Shown here: positions 35,149-43,767 of the stretch, one piece after another
Layout: each line of letters begins with the position of its first letter
Position numbering within the stretch: position 1 is the stretch's first letter
Assembly (NCBI GenBank): GCA_036676195.1
Contig: JAKFDK010000037.1
Coordinates: 1-64,000 of the forward strand
Direction: 5' to 3'
DNA: 64,000 bases
Source of the DNA: JAKFDK01 sp036676195
GTDB taxonomy: Bacteria; Bacillota; Sulfobacillia; Symbiobacteriales; ZC4RG38
Notes under the pieces: generated by a model
The model's database searches: none
Seen by the model: the letters and a program-made list of their open reading frames with translations, nothing else
Told to the model about the DNA's origin: nothing
Program-made: the position numbers and the translations under genes

Positions 35149-37005
35149 TTACGACGATGAATTGGTCTTGGACAGCCCGGCCCATGACATGAGGAGGAAG
35201 GCCGGGATATAGTAACGCACATCGGCCATCCAAACATGAGCCAGCGAGATCAGAATCAAGGACCCCAGTGCACCGATCCCCGCCCATCTCCAGCCTTGAT
35301 CAGAGCCCCAGCCAGACATTCGGTACAGACAGACCGACAATAGAGTGATATATGCAAACGCACCCAACAGCCCCAAATCAGCCAAGATTTGCAGATAAGT
35401 GTTGTGCGCATTGGCATAAGTGTTGAATACTATCCCTTGGGTACATTCCTCTGCCAAAAGGCGGAAGGAATAGAAGCCTGATCCTAACCACGGATGTTGC
35501 TGAAAGATACACAAAGCTGTGTTCCAAAGGATAAAGCGCTCGCTGATTGACCGGTCCAGTTGCTGCTCAGCATCGGCATACCGGACGGGTGTTCCCTGGA
35601 CATGTTGATTACCCAACAGAATCCCATAAATCCCTTTCTGTATGCCATTGTCAGAAGAGAGATCTTCGCTAAAAGACTTAAATCCGTTGAACCAGCGGCT
35701 GGTGTACGAGGCGTTTGCGACATCAAACCCCGCTACTTCAATGTAATTCTCCCTGGCATCTACTCGACCACTCATATCAATCCGGACCAGAACCTGGAAC
35801 TTATTTGCCAGAGACTCCGGGGGCAGGGGAATTCGTTCCCATCGGAAGAAGTTCGGGTCAAAGACGGTCGCGTCTGCCGTATACACAATGCTCTTGTCCA
35901 GCCATACGCGCACTGTGTATGGTCCCGAGCCACTGCCTCTCTTGGCATAAAGGTGCAGTTCAGGTGGAACCAGTCCAGCTTCAGGCACCCTGATCTCCTG
36001 CTCAACTCCGGTATTCGCGGTGGTAATGGCTGAACGCCATGATAGAGGTCGACCCTGATCCGCCAGTGCGAGTGTATCTGCCACACTGGGCGGCAACCCT
36101 TTCGCCTGTATAAATGGCTTTGCCTTTATGCCTCCGTTCCACCAAGCCGTCGCCACCAGGGTAATCATCAGACCAACCCCGGTCAGGCGAGACCGGTAAC
36201 CTCTATTCACCAGGGTAGATAACCCCAGCACAAGGAACCCGGCCAGAATACCCGCCCGAGATAGCGTTGTGCTCAGGCTCCAAATCAGCAAGGGCACCAT
36301 TGCCCAGTATGACCGACTAACCGCTCGGTTCGCTCCTCCAAGCAAGTCCCCGGCAGCAAATGCCAAGGCCACAACGATCAAAGCCGCGAAAATATTGTAA
36401 TTGGTAGGCACCCTGTAATCACTGATAAGAGGAACCAGATCCGCAAAACGATCAAAAACAGCGATCTGAAGCTGCTGTCCTAAACGCATCAGGGCCAGTA
36501 TGGTTGTACCCAGCGCTAGTGGGCGTCCAAGCATTGCATACCCATCACCAGTCGGCAACCAGTAGATAGATAACACAACCGCACAGACCCGCACGAGAAA
36601 CCAGAACGAATCAAAAGCAATTCCTTTCCACTCAGTAGGACTATGAATAGCTTGAGCGGAAGCGGCTGCCACGATAATGGATACACCAAAAAGAATAAAT
36701 GGCCAAAGCCGGTTCAGGGGAGGGAAGTAGCTGGCAAGCGAATCGTTATGACAGCACTTGCGAAAGCCTAAACCTGCCAAGACACCAACGAGCACTGGTA
36801 CATCTGTAGACATACGGAGTTGTATAGGGAATAGGGCACCTGCAATAACCAAATATGGCGCCAGGGAAACACGCCATGTTGATAAACACGCTATGCCAAA
36901 CACGAGAAAAAACAAACCGGGATCCAGATGCACACCCCCAAGATTCATACAGCAGTGTTCAAATACTTTTACCGCGTACCACAGGCACGTACAGATGTCG
37001 TACAT
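35149..37005 (-). CDS. Wzy/WaaL-type O-antigen polymerase or ligase
   Basis: A 618-residue membrane protein. About ten hydrophobic segments surround a large extracytoplasmic loop (residues ~300-440) that looks like a beta-rich domain. The Wzy_C region follows, with RFILWNTALCIFQQHPWLGSGFYSF and ANAHNTYLQILADLGLLGA, the family's catalytic-loop pattern (H-N-x-Y). It would polymerise repeat units at the outer membrane face. The start is uncertain: ATG 37005 overlaps the transferase gene by 37 bases and has only AAGAGAA before it; ATG 36948 is an alternative. It is 30 bases upstream of asnB. Confidence 0.82.
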   Translation of the reverse strand: MYDICTCLWYAVKVFEHCCMNLGGVHLDPGLFFLVFGIACLSTWRVSLAPYLVIAGALFPIQLRMSTDVPVLVGVLAGLGFRKCCHNDSLASYFPPLNRLWPFILFGVSIIVAAASAQAIHSPTEWKGIAFDSFWFLVRVCAVVLSIYWLPTGDGYAMLGRPLALGTTILALMRLGQQLQIAVFDRFADLVPLISDYRVPTNYNIFAALIVVALAFAAGDLLGGANRAVSRSYWAMVPLLIWSLSTTLSRAGILAGFLVLGLSTLVNRGYRSRLTGVGLMITLVATAWWNGGIKAKPFIQAKGLPPSVADTLALADQGRPLSWRSAITTANTGVEQEIRVPEAGLVPPELHLYAKRGSGSGPYTVRVWLDKSIVYTADATVFDPNFFRWERIPLPPESLANKFQVLVRIDMSGRVDARENYIEVAGFDVANASYTSRWFNGFKSFSEDLSSDNGIQKGIYGILLGNQHVQGTPVRYADAEQQLDRSISERFILWNTALCIFQQHPWLGSGFYSFRLLAEECTQGIVFNTYANAHNTYLQILADLGLLGAFAYITLLSVCLYRMSGWGSDQGWRWAGIGALGSLILISLAHVWMADVRYYIPAFLLMSWAGLSKTNSSS

Positions 37006-38339
37006 TTCTCTTTTTGGAGACCTTGCGCCTTTTCACGGTTAAGAACTACCCGTACGGTTAAGAGCAAGATTTTACAGTCCAGCCAGATTGAATACTGACG
37101 AATGTAGTGGATATCGTATCGAAATTTGTCCGCTGCCGTTGTGGTATACTTTCCGAGCACCTGAGCCAGTCCGGTTAGACCTGGCTTCACCACGTTACGT
37201 AAGGGGTAGTCTGGGATTGTCTGCGTGAACGCCTCAACAAATTCAGGCCGCTCGGGTCGGGGTCCCACAAGACTCATATGCCCCATCCAAACATTCCATA
37301 GCTGAGGAAGTTCGTCAATCCGGGTTGCTCGGATGAATCGCCCTACTGACGTTACCCTGGGGTCATTCAATTGCGCCAATTGCGGTCCATCCGGCTCTGC
37401 GTCAGCGACCATACTGCGAAGTTTCCAAAGGGTAAAAACAGCCCCGTTTTCTCCAACGCGCTTTTGGCTATAGAAGGCCGGCCCATTAGATGTGAGACGC
37501 ACAAGCGCAGCCGTCACCAGAATAATTGGCGCCGTAACGAGTGCCATGGGAATCACAACCGAGAGGTCAAAAAGGCGCTTTGTCAAACGGGCGGTAGTGG
37601 AAAGCCCTAACGGTTGAATGCGAAACACAGGAATATCATCCAATTGGTCAGCTTCGTAACTGAGAACCATAATGTCATACAGGTCGGGAACCAAATAACA
37701 TGACACGTTGACCGCCTGAGCCATGGACATGAGACGACGACGGCTCTCCAGGCCAATAGAACTGCCAATCAAAAGGACGTCCACCCCAGCCAGGCATCTG
37801 GCCCCTTTGACCAAAACGGCGTCCGGTGATACTGAACTGACCAACTGAAACCAACCGCGTGGGACCGATTTGAGTTTGGCCGCCAAGGTCATACAGTCAT
37901 CACTGCTACCAACTACTAGTACTCGTTGTTGACCATGCCGCCAGCGGTTGAAAGCGAGCACAAATACCCGCCAGCCAGTCATAAACAAGATCTGAATGAC
38001 GAAAGCGATTAGAATGACGCTTCGAGGCAGCGCGAAAGCCCGTAACCAAAATGCCAGCACAGCCAGACCAACAAAACTAGTCAGGTTGGCCAACACCACC
38101 TGCCGAATGACTGCAGTACGGGTACGGAGATCAACCACATACAGTCCATAAGCATAGTAGACAACCCAGCCCAGAACCAGGGTCCATGGCAAGGCCACTT
38201 GGAAACTCTCCCAATTTTCACTCGGGGGAGGCCACCCTGTACGCCGCCACAATGCGGTCAATAGTCCGACACAAAGTAATGCCATGTCCACGAGCGGTAA
38301 CAATAGTCGGGCCAACGGTCGAAACGGAAGCAAGAGCAT
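36969..38339 (-). CDS. Polyprenyl-phosphate sugar-1-phosphate transferase (initiating enzyme)
   Basis: A 456-residue WbaP-type enzyme that starts repeat-unit assembly by moving a sugar-1-phosphate onto undecaprenyl phosphate. Four N-terminal hydrophobic segments and a CoA-binding-like Rossmann region (VLVVGSSDDCM) precede the catalytic bacterial sugar transferase domain (about 260-450). There KRLFDL, FYSQKRVGENG, WKLRSMVADAEPDG, RIDELPQLWNV and SLVGPRPERPEF are conserved. The ATG at 38339 is chosen because AAGGAGG lies 7 bases upstream. It is the first gene of the island operon. Confidence 0.93.
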   Translation of the reverse strand: MLLLPFRPLARLLLPLVDMALLCVGLLTALWRRTGWPPPSENWESFQVALPWTLVLGWVVYYAYGLYVVDLRTRTAVIRQVVLANLTSFVGLAVLAFWLRAFALPRSVILIAFVIQILFMTGWRVFVLAFNRWRHGQQRVLVVGSSDDCMTLAAKLKSVPRGWFQLVSSVSPDAVLVKGARCLAGVDVLLIGSSIGLESRRRLMSMAQAVNVSCYLVPDLYDIMVLSYEADQLDDIPVFRIQPLGLSTTARLTKRLFDLSVVIPMALVTAPIILVTAALVRLTSNGPAFYSQKRVGENGAVFTLWKLRSMVADAEPDGPQLAQLNDPRVTSVGRFIRATRIDELPQLWNVWMGHMSLVGPRPERPEFVEAFTQTIPDYPLRNVVKPGLTGLAQVLGKYTTTAADKFRYDIHYIRQYSIWLDCKILLLTVRVVLNREKAQGLQKEKCTTSVRACGTR

Positions 38340-38563
38340 CGATTGGCCTCCTTGAATCGACGGCCTTGAAACACGAAGCTGTAACATCAGATAAATAACA
38401 GGGCCAAGTTTACTGATCATCAATCGCCGCCATAGCCCACGTAGGTCAAACAATGCATAAAAGGCACAACCGTGCCAGAGGTTTACTTCGGCTGATGCAG
38501 GGCATAATCCTTTCTGCCCAAAACACACCACCCAGATTGACGTTTTGTCCCATTTCCATTCAA

Positions 38564-38593
38564 TTGACGGGCCATTTTCTCTTATAATATATT
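38564..38593 (+). promoter_or_regulatory. Promoter candidate upstream of the small Tat-like gene
   Basis: TTGACG (38564-38569) is followed 18 bases later by TATATT (38588-38593); a TATAAT overlaps at 38583 but is only 13 bases away. The 305-base region 38340-38644 is the divergent intergenic space of the island and is A+T-rich here. I saw no equally good promoter on the minus strand for the ten-gene operon. Confidence 0.6.
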
Positions 38594-38644
38594 CTTGAGA
38601 GATCTACTATTACAGTATCGCAAAGAATATCGGGGTGGTTCGGT

Positions 38645-38857
38645 TTGCTGCTGACACGCCGAGAGTTTCTCGAGGCTTTGGGGACCACAGTTGGTGGGAC
38701 CTCCTTTCTGACATCGACAAATGGGAAACAGCCATATCAAGTCCAGGCCAAGCACCAACCCCGCGCTAGGACCTGGGCTGTGCTTGAAGCCCAAGGTTGG
38801 ACTTGGGATGAAATTGATGCCAAAGTCATATCTTGGAACGAATTGGAGGCGCAGTAA
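38645..38857 (+). CDS. 70-residue protein with Tat-like N-terminus and Trp-containing repeats
   Basis: I do not recognise the family. The TTG start follows GGGGTGG. Residues 4-9 (TRREFL) match the twin-arginine motif apart from Glu in place of the final Lys, and are followed by a moderately hydrophobic stretch to about residue 23. The C-terminal half contains three imperfect ten-residue repeats of the form [T/S]W-x-x-[L/I]-[E/D]-A (TWAVLEA, TWDEIDA, SWNELEA), like short repeats seen in phage-tail or surface proteins. Two consecutive TAA codons end it 3 bases before the beta-helix gene, so the two are probably translated together. Confidence 0.6.
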   Translation: MLLTRREFLEALGTTVGGTSFLTSTNGKQPYQVQAKHQPRARTWAVLEAQGWTWDEIDAKVISWNELEAQ

Positions 38858-38860
38858 TAA

Positions 38861-40333
38861 ATGCCGATCCCTACACCTAACCTTGGACTTATCAAGGCAG
38901 AAGGAACCGATCTATTCAGTCGAGCTACATATAACAAAAACCTTGATCTGATGGATGCCAAGGTCGCCGCCATCGCGCGCTTTGGCGCCCCTGTCTATAA
39001 CATCAAAGGCTTTGACGCGGTGGGCGATGGCCTGGCTGATGATACAGCCAGCATCCAGTCTGCCCTTGACGCCGCTGAACGTGCAGGCGGGGGGCTAGTC
39101 TATATACCGAGCGGTACATATAAGATCAGTTCCGCTCTGGTAATCGCCTCAAATGTGACACTTGAAGGTGAAGGATTCCAGTCGCACATCATCCTGAACG
39201 AGCCAGCAAAACACATAGGCATCCACAACAAGAATACGACGCAAGGTGACCACAACATTCAGATCCGCAATTTACGATTAAACGGTAATGGCGGAGATCT
39301 AATTGGTGCAAATGATGGGATTGCCTTCTATTCTGTAAGCGATTTCTCCATCACTGGCTGTTTGATTGAGCGTTTTGACGGCTATAATATCGTTCTTTGG
39401 CACAAGAATGGAATCGACATTCCATGTCAGCGCGGGCTGGTTACCAACAACATTTCCCGTAATTCCTCCGAAATGGGAATCGAGCTATACTCAGCCGTTG
39501 ACACGACCGTTATAGGTAACATTTGTGAAGCTAACGGGTATCATGGAATTTATGCTTGGAACGGAAGCAACCGGGTTACGATCTCGGGCAACCTCTGCCA
39601 GAATAATGGTAAGAACGGGATTCACATCTCGGGAGCAGATGCCCAGACCATCGGGAAAACCAAAGGCATTACGATAACAGGCAATATATGCCACAATAAC
39701 CTGATTGGCGGCATCCAGATCGAAAACAGCTCCGAGTTGGAGCTGTCTGATTTCGTTATTACAGGTAATTGCATCCTCTCTGACCACAATAATACAGTGA
39801 CAGGAGTGAATACGTGCGGTATTTCTGCCTTCCTGGTAAACAATCTGGTAGTTGCAGATAACAATATTTCGGGTTATACCTATGGCATTTATATTCAAGG
39901 CGAGCCAGAGGGACGACAAGTTTCGATCACTGGAAACATCGTCACTGGTGCAGGTTACGCTGGAATTCGCTTATATCGTACCAGCGGCAGTGTGCACACC
40001 AACATCGTTAGCCACAATGACAGCTACGGGATTGTCCTGACCGACGTAGCGGATACCACCGTAGAAGGGAACACCGTCTACAATAACGGGAGAACTGGGA
40101 TTTATGCGCACATGCTGAAACTGGGCTGCTCTAATAACACAGTATCAGGCAACCGGTGCTTTGACGCCCGCCCCGACGTGAACGCAAAGACCCAACGAAT
40201 GGGCATCGTTTTTGAGGGAAAAACCAACCATCATAACATGGTGATGGGAAATAACTGCCGCGGAAATGTTGAGTCAATAAGCATTCGTGTATCGGGCACC
40301 GGCAACATACTGACCCTCAACATGACGGATTAG
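38861..40333 (+). CDS. Right-handed beta-helix protein, pectate-lyase-3-like
   Basis: A 490-residue protein. Residues 1-40 (NLGLIKAEGTDLFSRATYNKNLDLMDAKV) resemble the N-terminal region of phage tail or appendage proteins. Residues 45-75 (YNIKGFDAVGDGLADDTASIQ region) are the pectate-lyase-3 signature. From about 85 to the end are many parallel beta-helix turns (repeated ITGN, VTNN, GIxxxNSSE-type rungs). It could be a polysaccharide lyase, hydrolase or C5-epimerase, or a structural surface protein. No signal peptide is present. Ribosome site GGAGG lies 11 bases upstream, inside the preceding gene. Placement beside the polysaccharide operon suggests it acts on that polymer. Confidence 0.8.
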   Translation: MPIPTPNLGLIKAEGTDLFSRATYNKNLDLMDAKVAAIARFGAPVYNIKGFDAVGDGLADDTASIQSALDAAERAGGGLVYIPSGTYKISSALVIASNVTLEGEGFQSHIILNEPAKHIGIHNKNTTQGDHNIQIRNLRLNGNGGDLIGANDGIAFYSVSDFSITGCLIERFDGYNIVLWHKNGIDIPCQRGLVTNNISRNSSEMGIELYSAVDTTVIGNICEANGYHGIYAWNGSNRVTISGNLCQNNGKNGIHISGADAQTIGKTKGITITGNICHNNLIGGIQIENSSELELSDFVITGNCILSDHNNTVTGVNTCGISAFLVNNLVVADNNISGYTYGIYIQGEPEGRQVSITGNIVTGAGYAGIRLYRTSGSVHTNIVSHNDSYGIVLTDVADTTVEGNTVYNNGRTGIYAHMLKLGCSNNTVSGNRCFDARPDVNAKTQRMGIVFEGKTNHHNMVMGNNCRGNVESISIRVSGTGNILTLNMTD

Positions 40334-40361
40334 ACGCAAGACAAGTAACCCAGTCCGAACT

Positions 40362-40385
40362 CCCATACCGGCAGGTTAGTATGGG
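40362..40385 (+). terminator. Possible hairpin after the beta-helix gene
   Basis: CCCATAC (40362-40368) pairs with GTATGGG (40379-40385) over a 10-base loop, in the gap between the convergent beta-helix and gpsA genes. No good U-tract is present. Confidence 0.4.
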
Positions 40386-40427
40386 TAGTCTGCTCCCATC
40401 AGTGACCTGGCCATTGAACGGGTTTTC

Positions 40428-41459
40428 TTATGGCGGCGGGTACCGCCCCCCCTCCCCCGTAGCCTCCCGCCCCATCAGCCGCCGCACACCTTCCGCCAGG
40501 CTCAGGCCGCCGTGCAGAATCTGCTCGATCTGCTCGGTAATCGGCAGCTCCACCCCCAGCTCCTGCGCCAGGTCCAGCGCGGCGCGGGCGGTAGTCGCGC
40601 CCTCAATGGTCTTCCCCGCCCCCAGCACAAGCGCCGGCGGCTCCCCGCCCCCAATAGCCAGCCCGGCCTGGCGATTGCGGCTCTGGTTGCCGGTACAGGT
40701 CAGCACCAGGTCGCCCATGCCCGAAAGCCCGGCAAAGGTGAGCGGGCTGGCGCCCAGGGCCACGCCCAGGCGGGTCATCTCGGCCAGGCCGCGGGTAATC
40801 AGCGCCGCCCGGGAATTATCGCCCATGCCCATGCCGTCGCTGATGCCCACACCGATGGCCATCACATTCTTGAGCGCCCCGCCCAGTTCCACCCCCACGA
40901 CATCGCTGTGGGTATACACGCGGAAATGACCGGTGGTCAGAGCCGCCTGCACCAACTGCGCCACCGCCGGGTCGGCCGCCGCCGCCACAGTGGCGGTGGG
41001 CAGGCGCCGGGCCACCTCCACCGCAAAATTCGGGCCCGACAGCACCGCCAGCCGCGCCCCCAGGGTCGGGGCAGCGGCACGCACGACCTGCGAAACCCGC
41101 AGATGGGTGGCCGGCTCCAGGCCCTTGGTAATACAGACCACCACGGCTTCGGGGCGCAGCAGCGGCCCCAGTTGCCCGGCCAGCGCGCGCAGGCCGCCGG
41201 AGGCCGGCCCCAGCACCACCAGGTCTGCCTCGCCCACGGCGGCGGCCAGATCAGCAGTGGCCTGAACTGTATCAGGGAAAACAATACCCGCCAGCCGGCG
41301 GGCATTCACGCGCGCATACGCAAACGAGTCGGCAGCGGCCGCCGCCCGGAACCACAGGGTGACCTGGTGGCCGTTATCGAGCAACGGCACGGCCAGGGCG
41401 GTGCCCCACTGCCCGGCCGGAACAATGGCAACCCGCAGGGAAGGTGGCATAACAAACAT
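40428..41459 (-). CDS. gpsA: NAD(P)-dependent glycerol-3-phosphate dehydrogenase
   Basis: It reduces dihydroxyacetone phosphate to sn-glycerol-3-phosphate, the backbone for phospholipids. The 343 residues include the family's catalytic-domain motifs GPNFAVEVARR, ELGGALKNVMAIGVGISDGMGMGDNSRAALITRG and GLSGMGDLVLTC. The N-terminal dinucleotide motif is unusual: VAIVPAGQWGTALA, with Pro where the first Gly of GAGxWG is expected. The ATG at 41459 shares one base with the plsY stop. It acts with PlsY in the same operon. Confidence 0.93.
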   Translation of the reverse strand: MFVMPPSLRVAIVPAGQWGTALAVPLLDNGHQVTLWFRAAAAADSFAYARVNARRLAGIVFPDTVQATADLAAAVGEADLVVLGPASGGLRALAGQLGPLLRPEAVVVCITKGLEPATHLRVSQVVRAAAPTLGARLAVLSGPNFAVEVARRLPTATVAAAADPAVAQLVQAALTTGHFRVYTHSDVVGVELGGALKNVMAIGVGISDGMGMGDNSRAALITRGLAEMTRLGVALGASPLTFAGLSGMGDLVLTCTGNQSRNRQAGLAIGGGEPPALVLGAGKTIEGATTARAALDLAQELGVELPITEQIEQILHGGLSLAEGVRRLMGREATGEGGRYPPP

Positions 41460-42064
41460 CACTGCTCCGTACGCGGCCTGGCTTTCTGGCCAAACTTGTT
41501 CTCGGTGCCGGCCAGGAGGCGCTGCATGTTCGTGCGGTGCCGCCACAGAATCAGCGCCACCACCGCCAGGGCCAGATATTTGTGTTCAGGCGGGGCAAAA
41601 AAGAACATGTACCCCACCACGCTCAGGGCGGCCATGATTGACCCCAGGGAGACATACCGGGTGGGCAGAACAACGGCCAGGCCCATGGCCAGGGCCAGCA
41701 GCACCGCCGGCCAGTGCAGCAGCACAAACACGCCGCCGCCGGTGGCCACCGACTTGCCGCCCCGGAAGTTCAGCCAGACCGGGTAACTGTGCCCCGCCAC
41801 CGCGCCAATGCCTGCGGCCACATAGCCCCAGTCGCCGGCCAGACGGAAACCGATATAGGCTGCCAGCGTACCCTTGAGCAGGTCACTCAGGCCGGTGATC
41901 ACCGCCGGACCCCAGCCCAGTGTACGCTGCACATTGGTCCCACCGGTGGCCCCGCTGCCGTAGCGGCGCACATCGATCCCCTTGAGGCGGCCCATCAGGT
42001 ACCCGAAAGGGATCGACCCCAGCAGGTAACCGATGGCCAGGGCACCCAGGAAACTGACGGTCAA
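41459..42064 (-). CDS. plsY: Acyl-phosphate:glycerol-3-phosphate acyltransferase
   Basis: It transfers an acyl group from acyl-phosphate to glycerol-3-phosphate at the membrane, the first committed step in phospholipid synthesis of most Gram-positives. The 201-residue, five-helix protein carries the three PlsY motifs: YLLGSIPFGYLMGR, GSGATGGTNVQR and GHSYPVWLNFRGGKSVATGGG. The TTG at 42064 is chosen for AAAGGGGA 9 bases upstream and for the normal family length. It uses the product of GpsA, which follows with a one-base overlap. Confidence 0.93.
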   Translation of the reverse strand: MTVSFLGALAIGYLLGSIPFGYLMGRLKGIDVRRYGSGATGGTNVQRTLGWGPAVITGLSDLLKGTLAAYIGFRLAGDWGYVAAGIGAVAGHSYPVWLNFRGGKSVATGGGVFVLLHWPAVLLALAMGLAVVLPTRYVSLGSIMAALSVVGYMFFFAPPEHKYLALAVVALILWRHRTNMQRLLAGTENKFGQKARPRTEQ

Positions 42065-42168
42065 GGCGGAACGTCCCCTTTCTGGGTCCGGTGCCGGAAA
42101 CACCATTCCCTTACCAAACATTTCGCCAACCGCCACAACGATTCCTTGGCACCCAAAACGATCGGACT

Positions 42169-43620
42169 CTATTCGTCCCGAACGTGCGCAGCAGTTCCCG
42201 GCCCGGCACCGGCCTTGCGAGCGGCCCGCCGCTCCAGCTTGATCTGGCGTGACCGGCGAATCTCCCGGGGGCCGATCTCCTTTGGTTTCAAGGCGGCGAA
42301 CTTGGATTCCCGCTTGCGCAGGAACCAGCGCAGGGGCGTGCCGCTGAAATCGAAGGTTTCCCGCACCCGGTTTTCCAGGTAGCGCCGGTAGCTGAAATGC
42401 ATCAGTTCCGGGTCATTAATAAAGAGTACGAATCCCGGCGGACGGGTGTGGGGTTGAGTGGCAAAATAGATCTTCAGCCGCTTGCCCTTGTCCGTCGGCG
42501 GCGGGGTCAGTAGCACCGACTCCCGGATCACCTCGTTCAGTTGGGCGGTACTGACCCGACGCCCGTGGTTCAGCCAGGCCAGTTTCACCACCGGCAACAG
42601 CTTGGGCAGGCGGCTGCCGGTCCTGGCGCTCAGGAAGGCGGTCTCACACCATTCCATAAAGCGGAACTCATAGCGGATCTTCTCGGTGAATTCCTTCATG
42701 GTCTTGTCGGTCTTGGCGACCAGGTCCCACTTGTTCGCCACCACCACACAGGCCTTGCCCTGCTCCTTGACATAGGTGGCAATCTTCTGGTCCTGGTCGG
42801 TGATGGGCTGGGCGGCATCAATCAGCAGCAGCACCACATCGGCCCGCTCAATGGCGCGCAGGGAGCGCATCACACTGTAGCGTTCCACCGCCTCGTCCAC
42901 CCGGGCTCGCCGCCGCATGCCGGCCGTGTCAATGAACAGGTAGCGGTCGCCGTCCTGCTGCAGCAGCACGTCAATGGCATCACGGGTGGTACCGGCCACA
43001 TCAGATACAATCACCCGGTCTTCCCCCGCCAGGGTATTGATCAGGGTGCTCTTGCCCACGTTGGGGCGCCCCACCACCGCCACCCGGACCAGGTCCGGGT
43101 CGGGCGCCTCGGCCTCGGCCGGATCGGCGGGCAGCAGCCGGACAATCTGGTCGAGCAGGTCGCCGGTGCCCATACCGTGGATAGAGGAAACGGTCACATA
43201 ATCCCCCATCCCCAGGCTGTAGAACTCACTGGCATCCTGTTCATGGTGCAGGTTTTCTACTTTATTCACACAAAGAATCAACGGCTTGCGGGTCCGGCGC
43301 AGAATCCGGGCCACGTTCTCGTCTTCGTTGGTCACGCCCTGGCGCACGTCGCAGACAAAGACCACCACATCGGCTTCCGCAATGGCGGTCTGGGCCTGGC
43401 GGGTCACCGCCTCGTCGATCTGCCCCTCGGCGCCGGTCTGAATGCCACCGGTATCCACCAGGGTGAAATGATGCCCGGTCCATTCGCAGTCGGCATACAG
43501 CCGGTCGCGGGTAATCCCCGGCTCGTCTTCGATAATCGCCAGGCGCTGACCGATCAGCCGGTTAAATAAGGTCGACTTCCCCACGTTGGGTCGACCGACA
43601 ATGGCCACAATGGATTTCAT
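42169..43620 (-). CDS. der: Ribosome-associated GTPase Der (EngA)
   Basis: An essential GTPase of 50S ribosome assembly with two tandem G domains and a KH-like C-terminus. The 483-residue protein shows G1 motifs GRPNVGKSTLFNRL (residue 8 on) and GRPNVGKSTLINTL (about 183 on), G3 motifs DTGG and DTAGMRRR, and G4 motifs NKVE and NKWD. The C-terminus is Arg/Lys-rich. ATG at 43620. It heads the der-plsY-gpsA block with a 104-base gap to plsY. Confidence 0.97.
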   Translation of the reverse strand: MKSIVAIVGRPNVGKSTLFNRLIGQRLAIIEDEPGITRDRLYADCEWTGHHFTLVDTGGIQTGAEGQIDEAVTRQAQTAIAEADVVVFVCDVRQGVTNEDENVARILRRTRKPLILCVNKVENLHHEQDASEFYSLGMGDYVTVSSIHGMGTGDLLDQIVRLLPADPAEAEAPDPDLVRVAVVGRPNVGKSTLINTLAGEDRVIVSDVAGTTRDAIDVLLQQDGDRYLFIDTAGMRRRARVDEAVERYSVMRSLRAIERADVVLLLIDAAQPITDQDQKIATYVKEQGKACVVVANKWDLVAKTDKTMKEFTEKIRYEFRFMEWCETAFLSARTGSRLPKLLPVVKLAWLNHGRRVSTAQLNEVIRESVLLTPPPTDKGKRLKIYFATQPHTRPPGFVLFINDPELMHFSYRRYLENRVRETFDFSGTPLRWFLRKRESKFAALKPKEIGPREIRRSRQIKLERRAARKAGAGPGTAAHVRDE

Positions 43621-43767
43621 CGCGCACTCACCTCTTCTATAGGATGCCCGGAGCTAAGCATATCGGGCCGGTGCGCCAATGTCCAGGGAAACATAGCCAA
43701 AGGCGCATGCGCCGCCAACACCCCGCCCACACTAGGGCAGAGAATGTTCAGCGGAGGGTGTGCCAAC

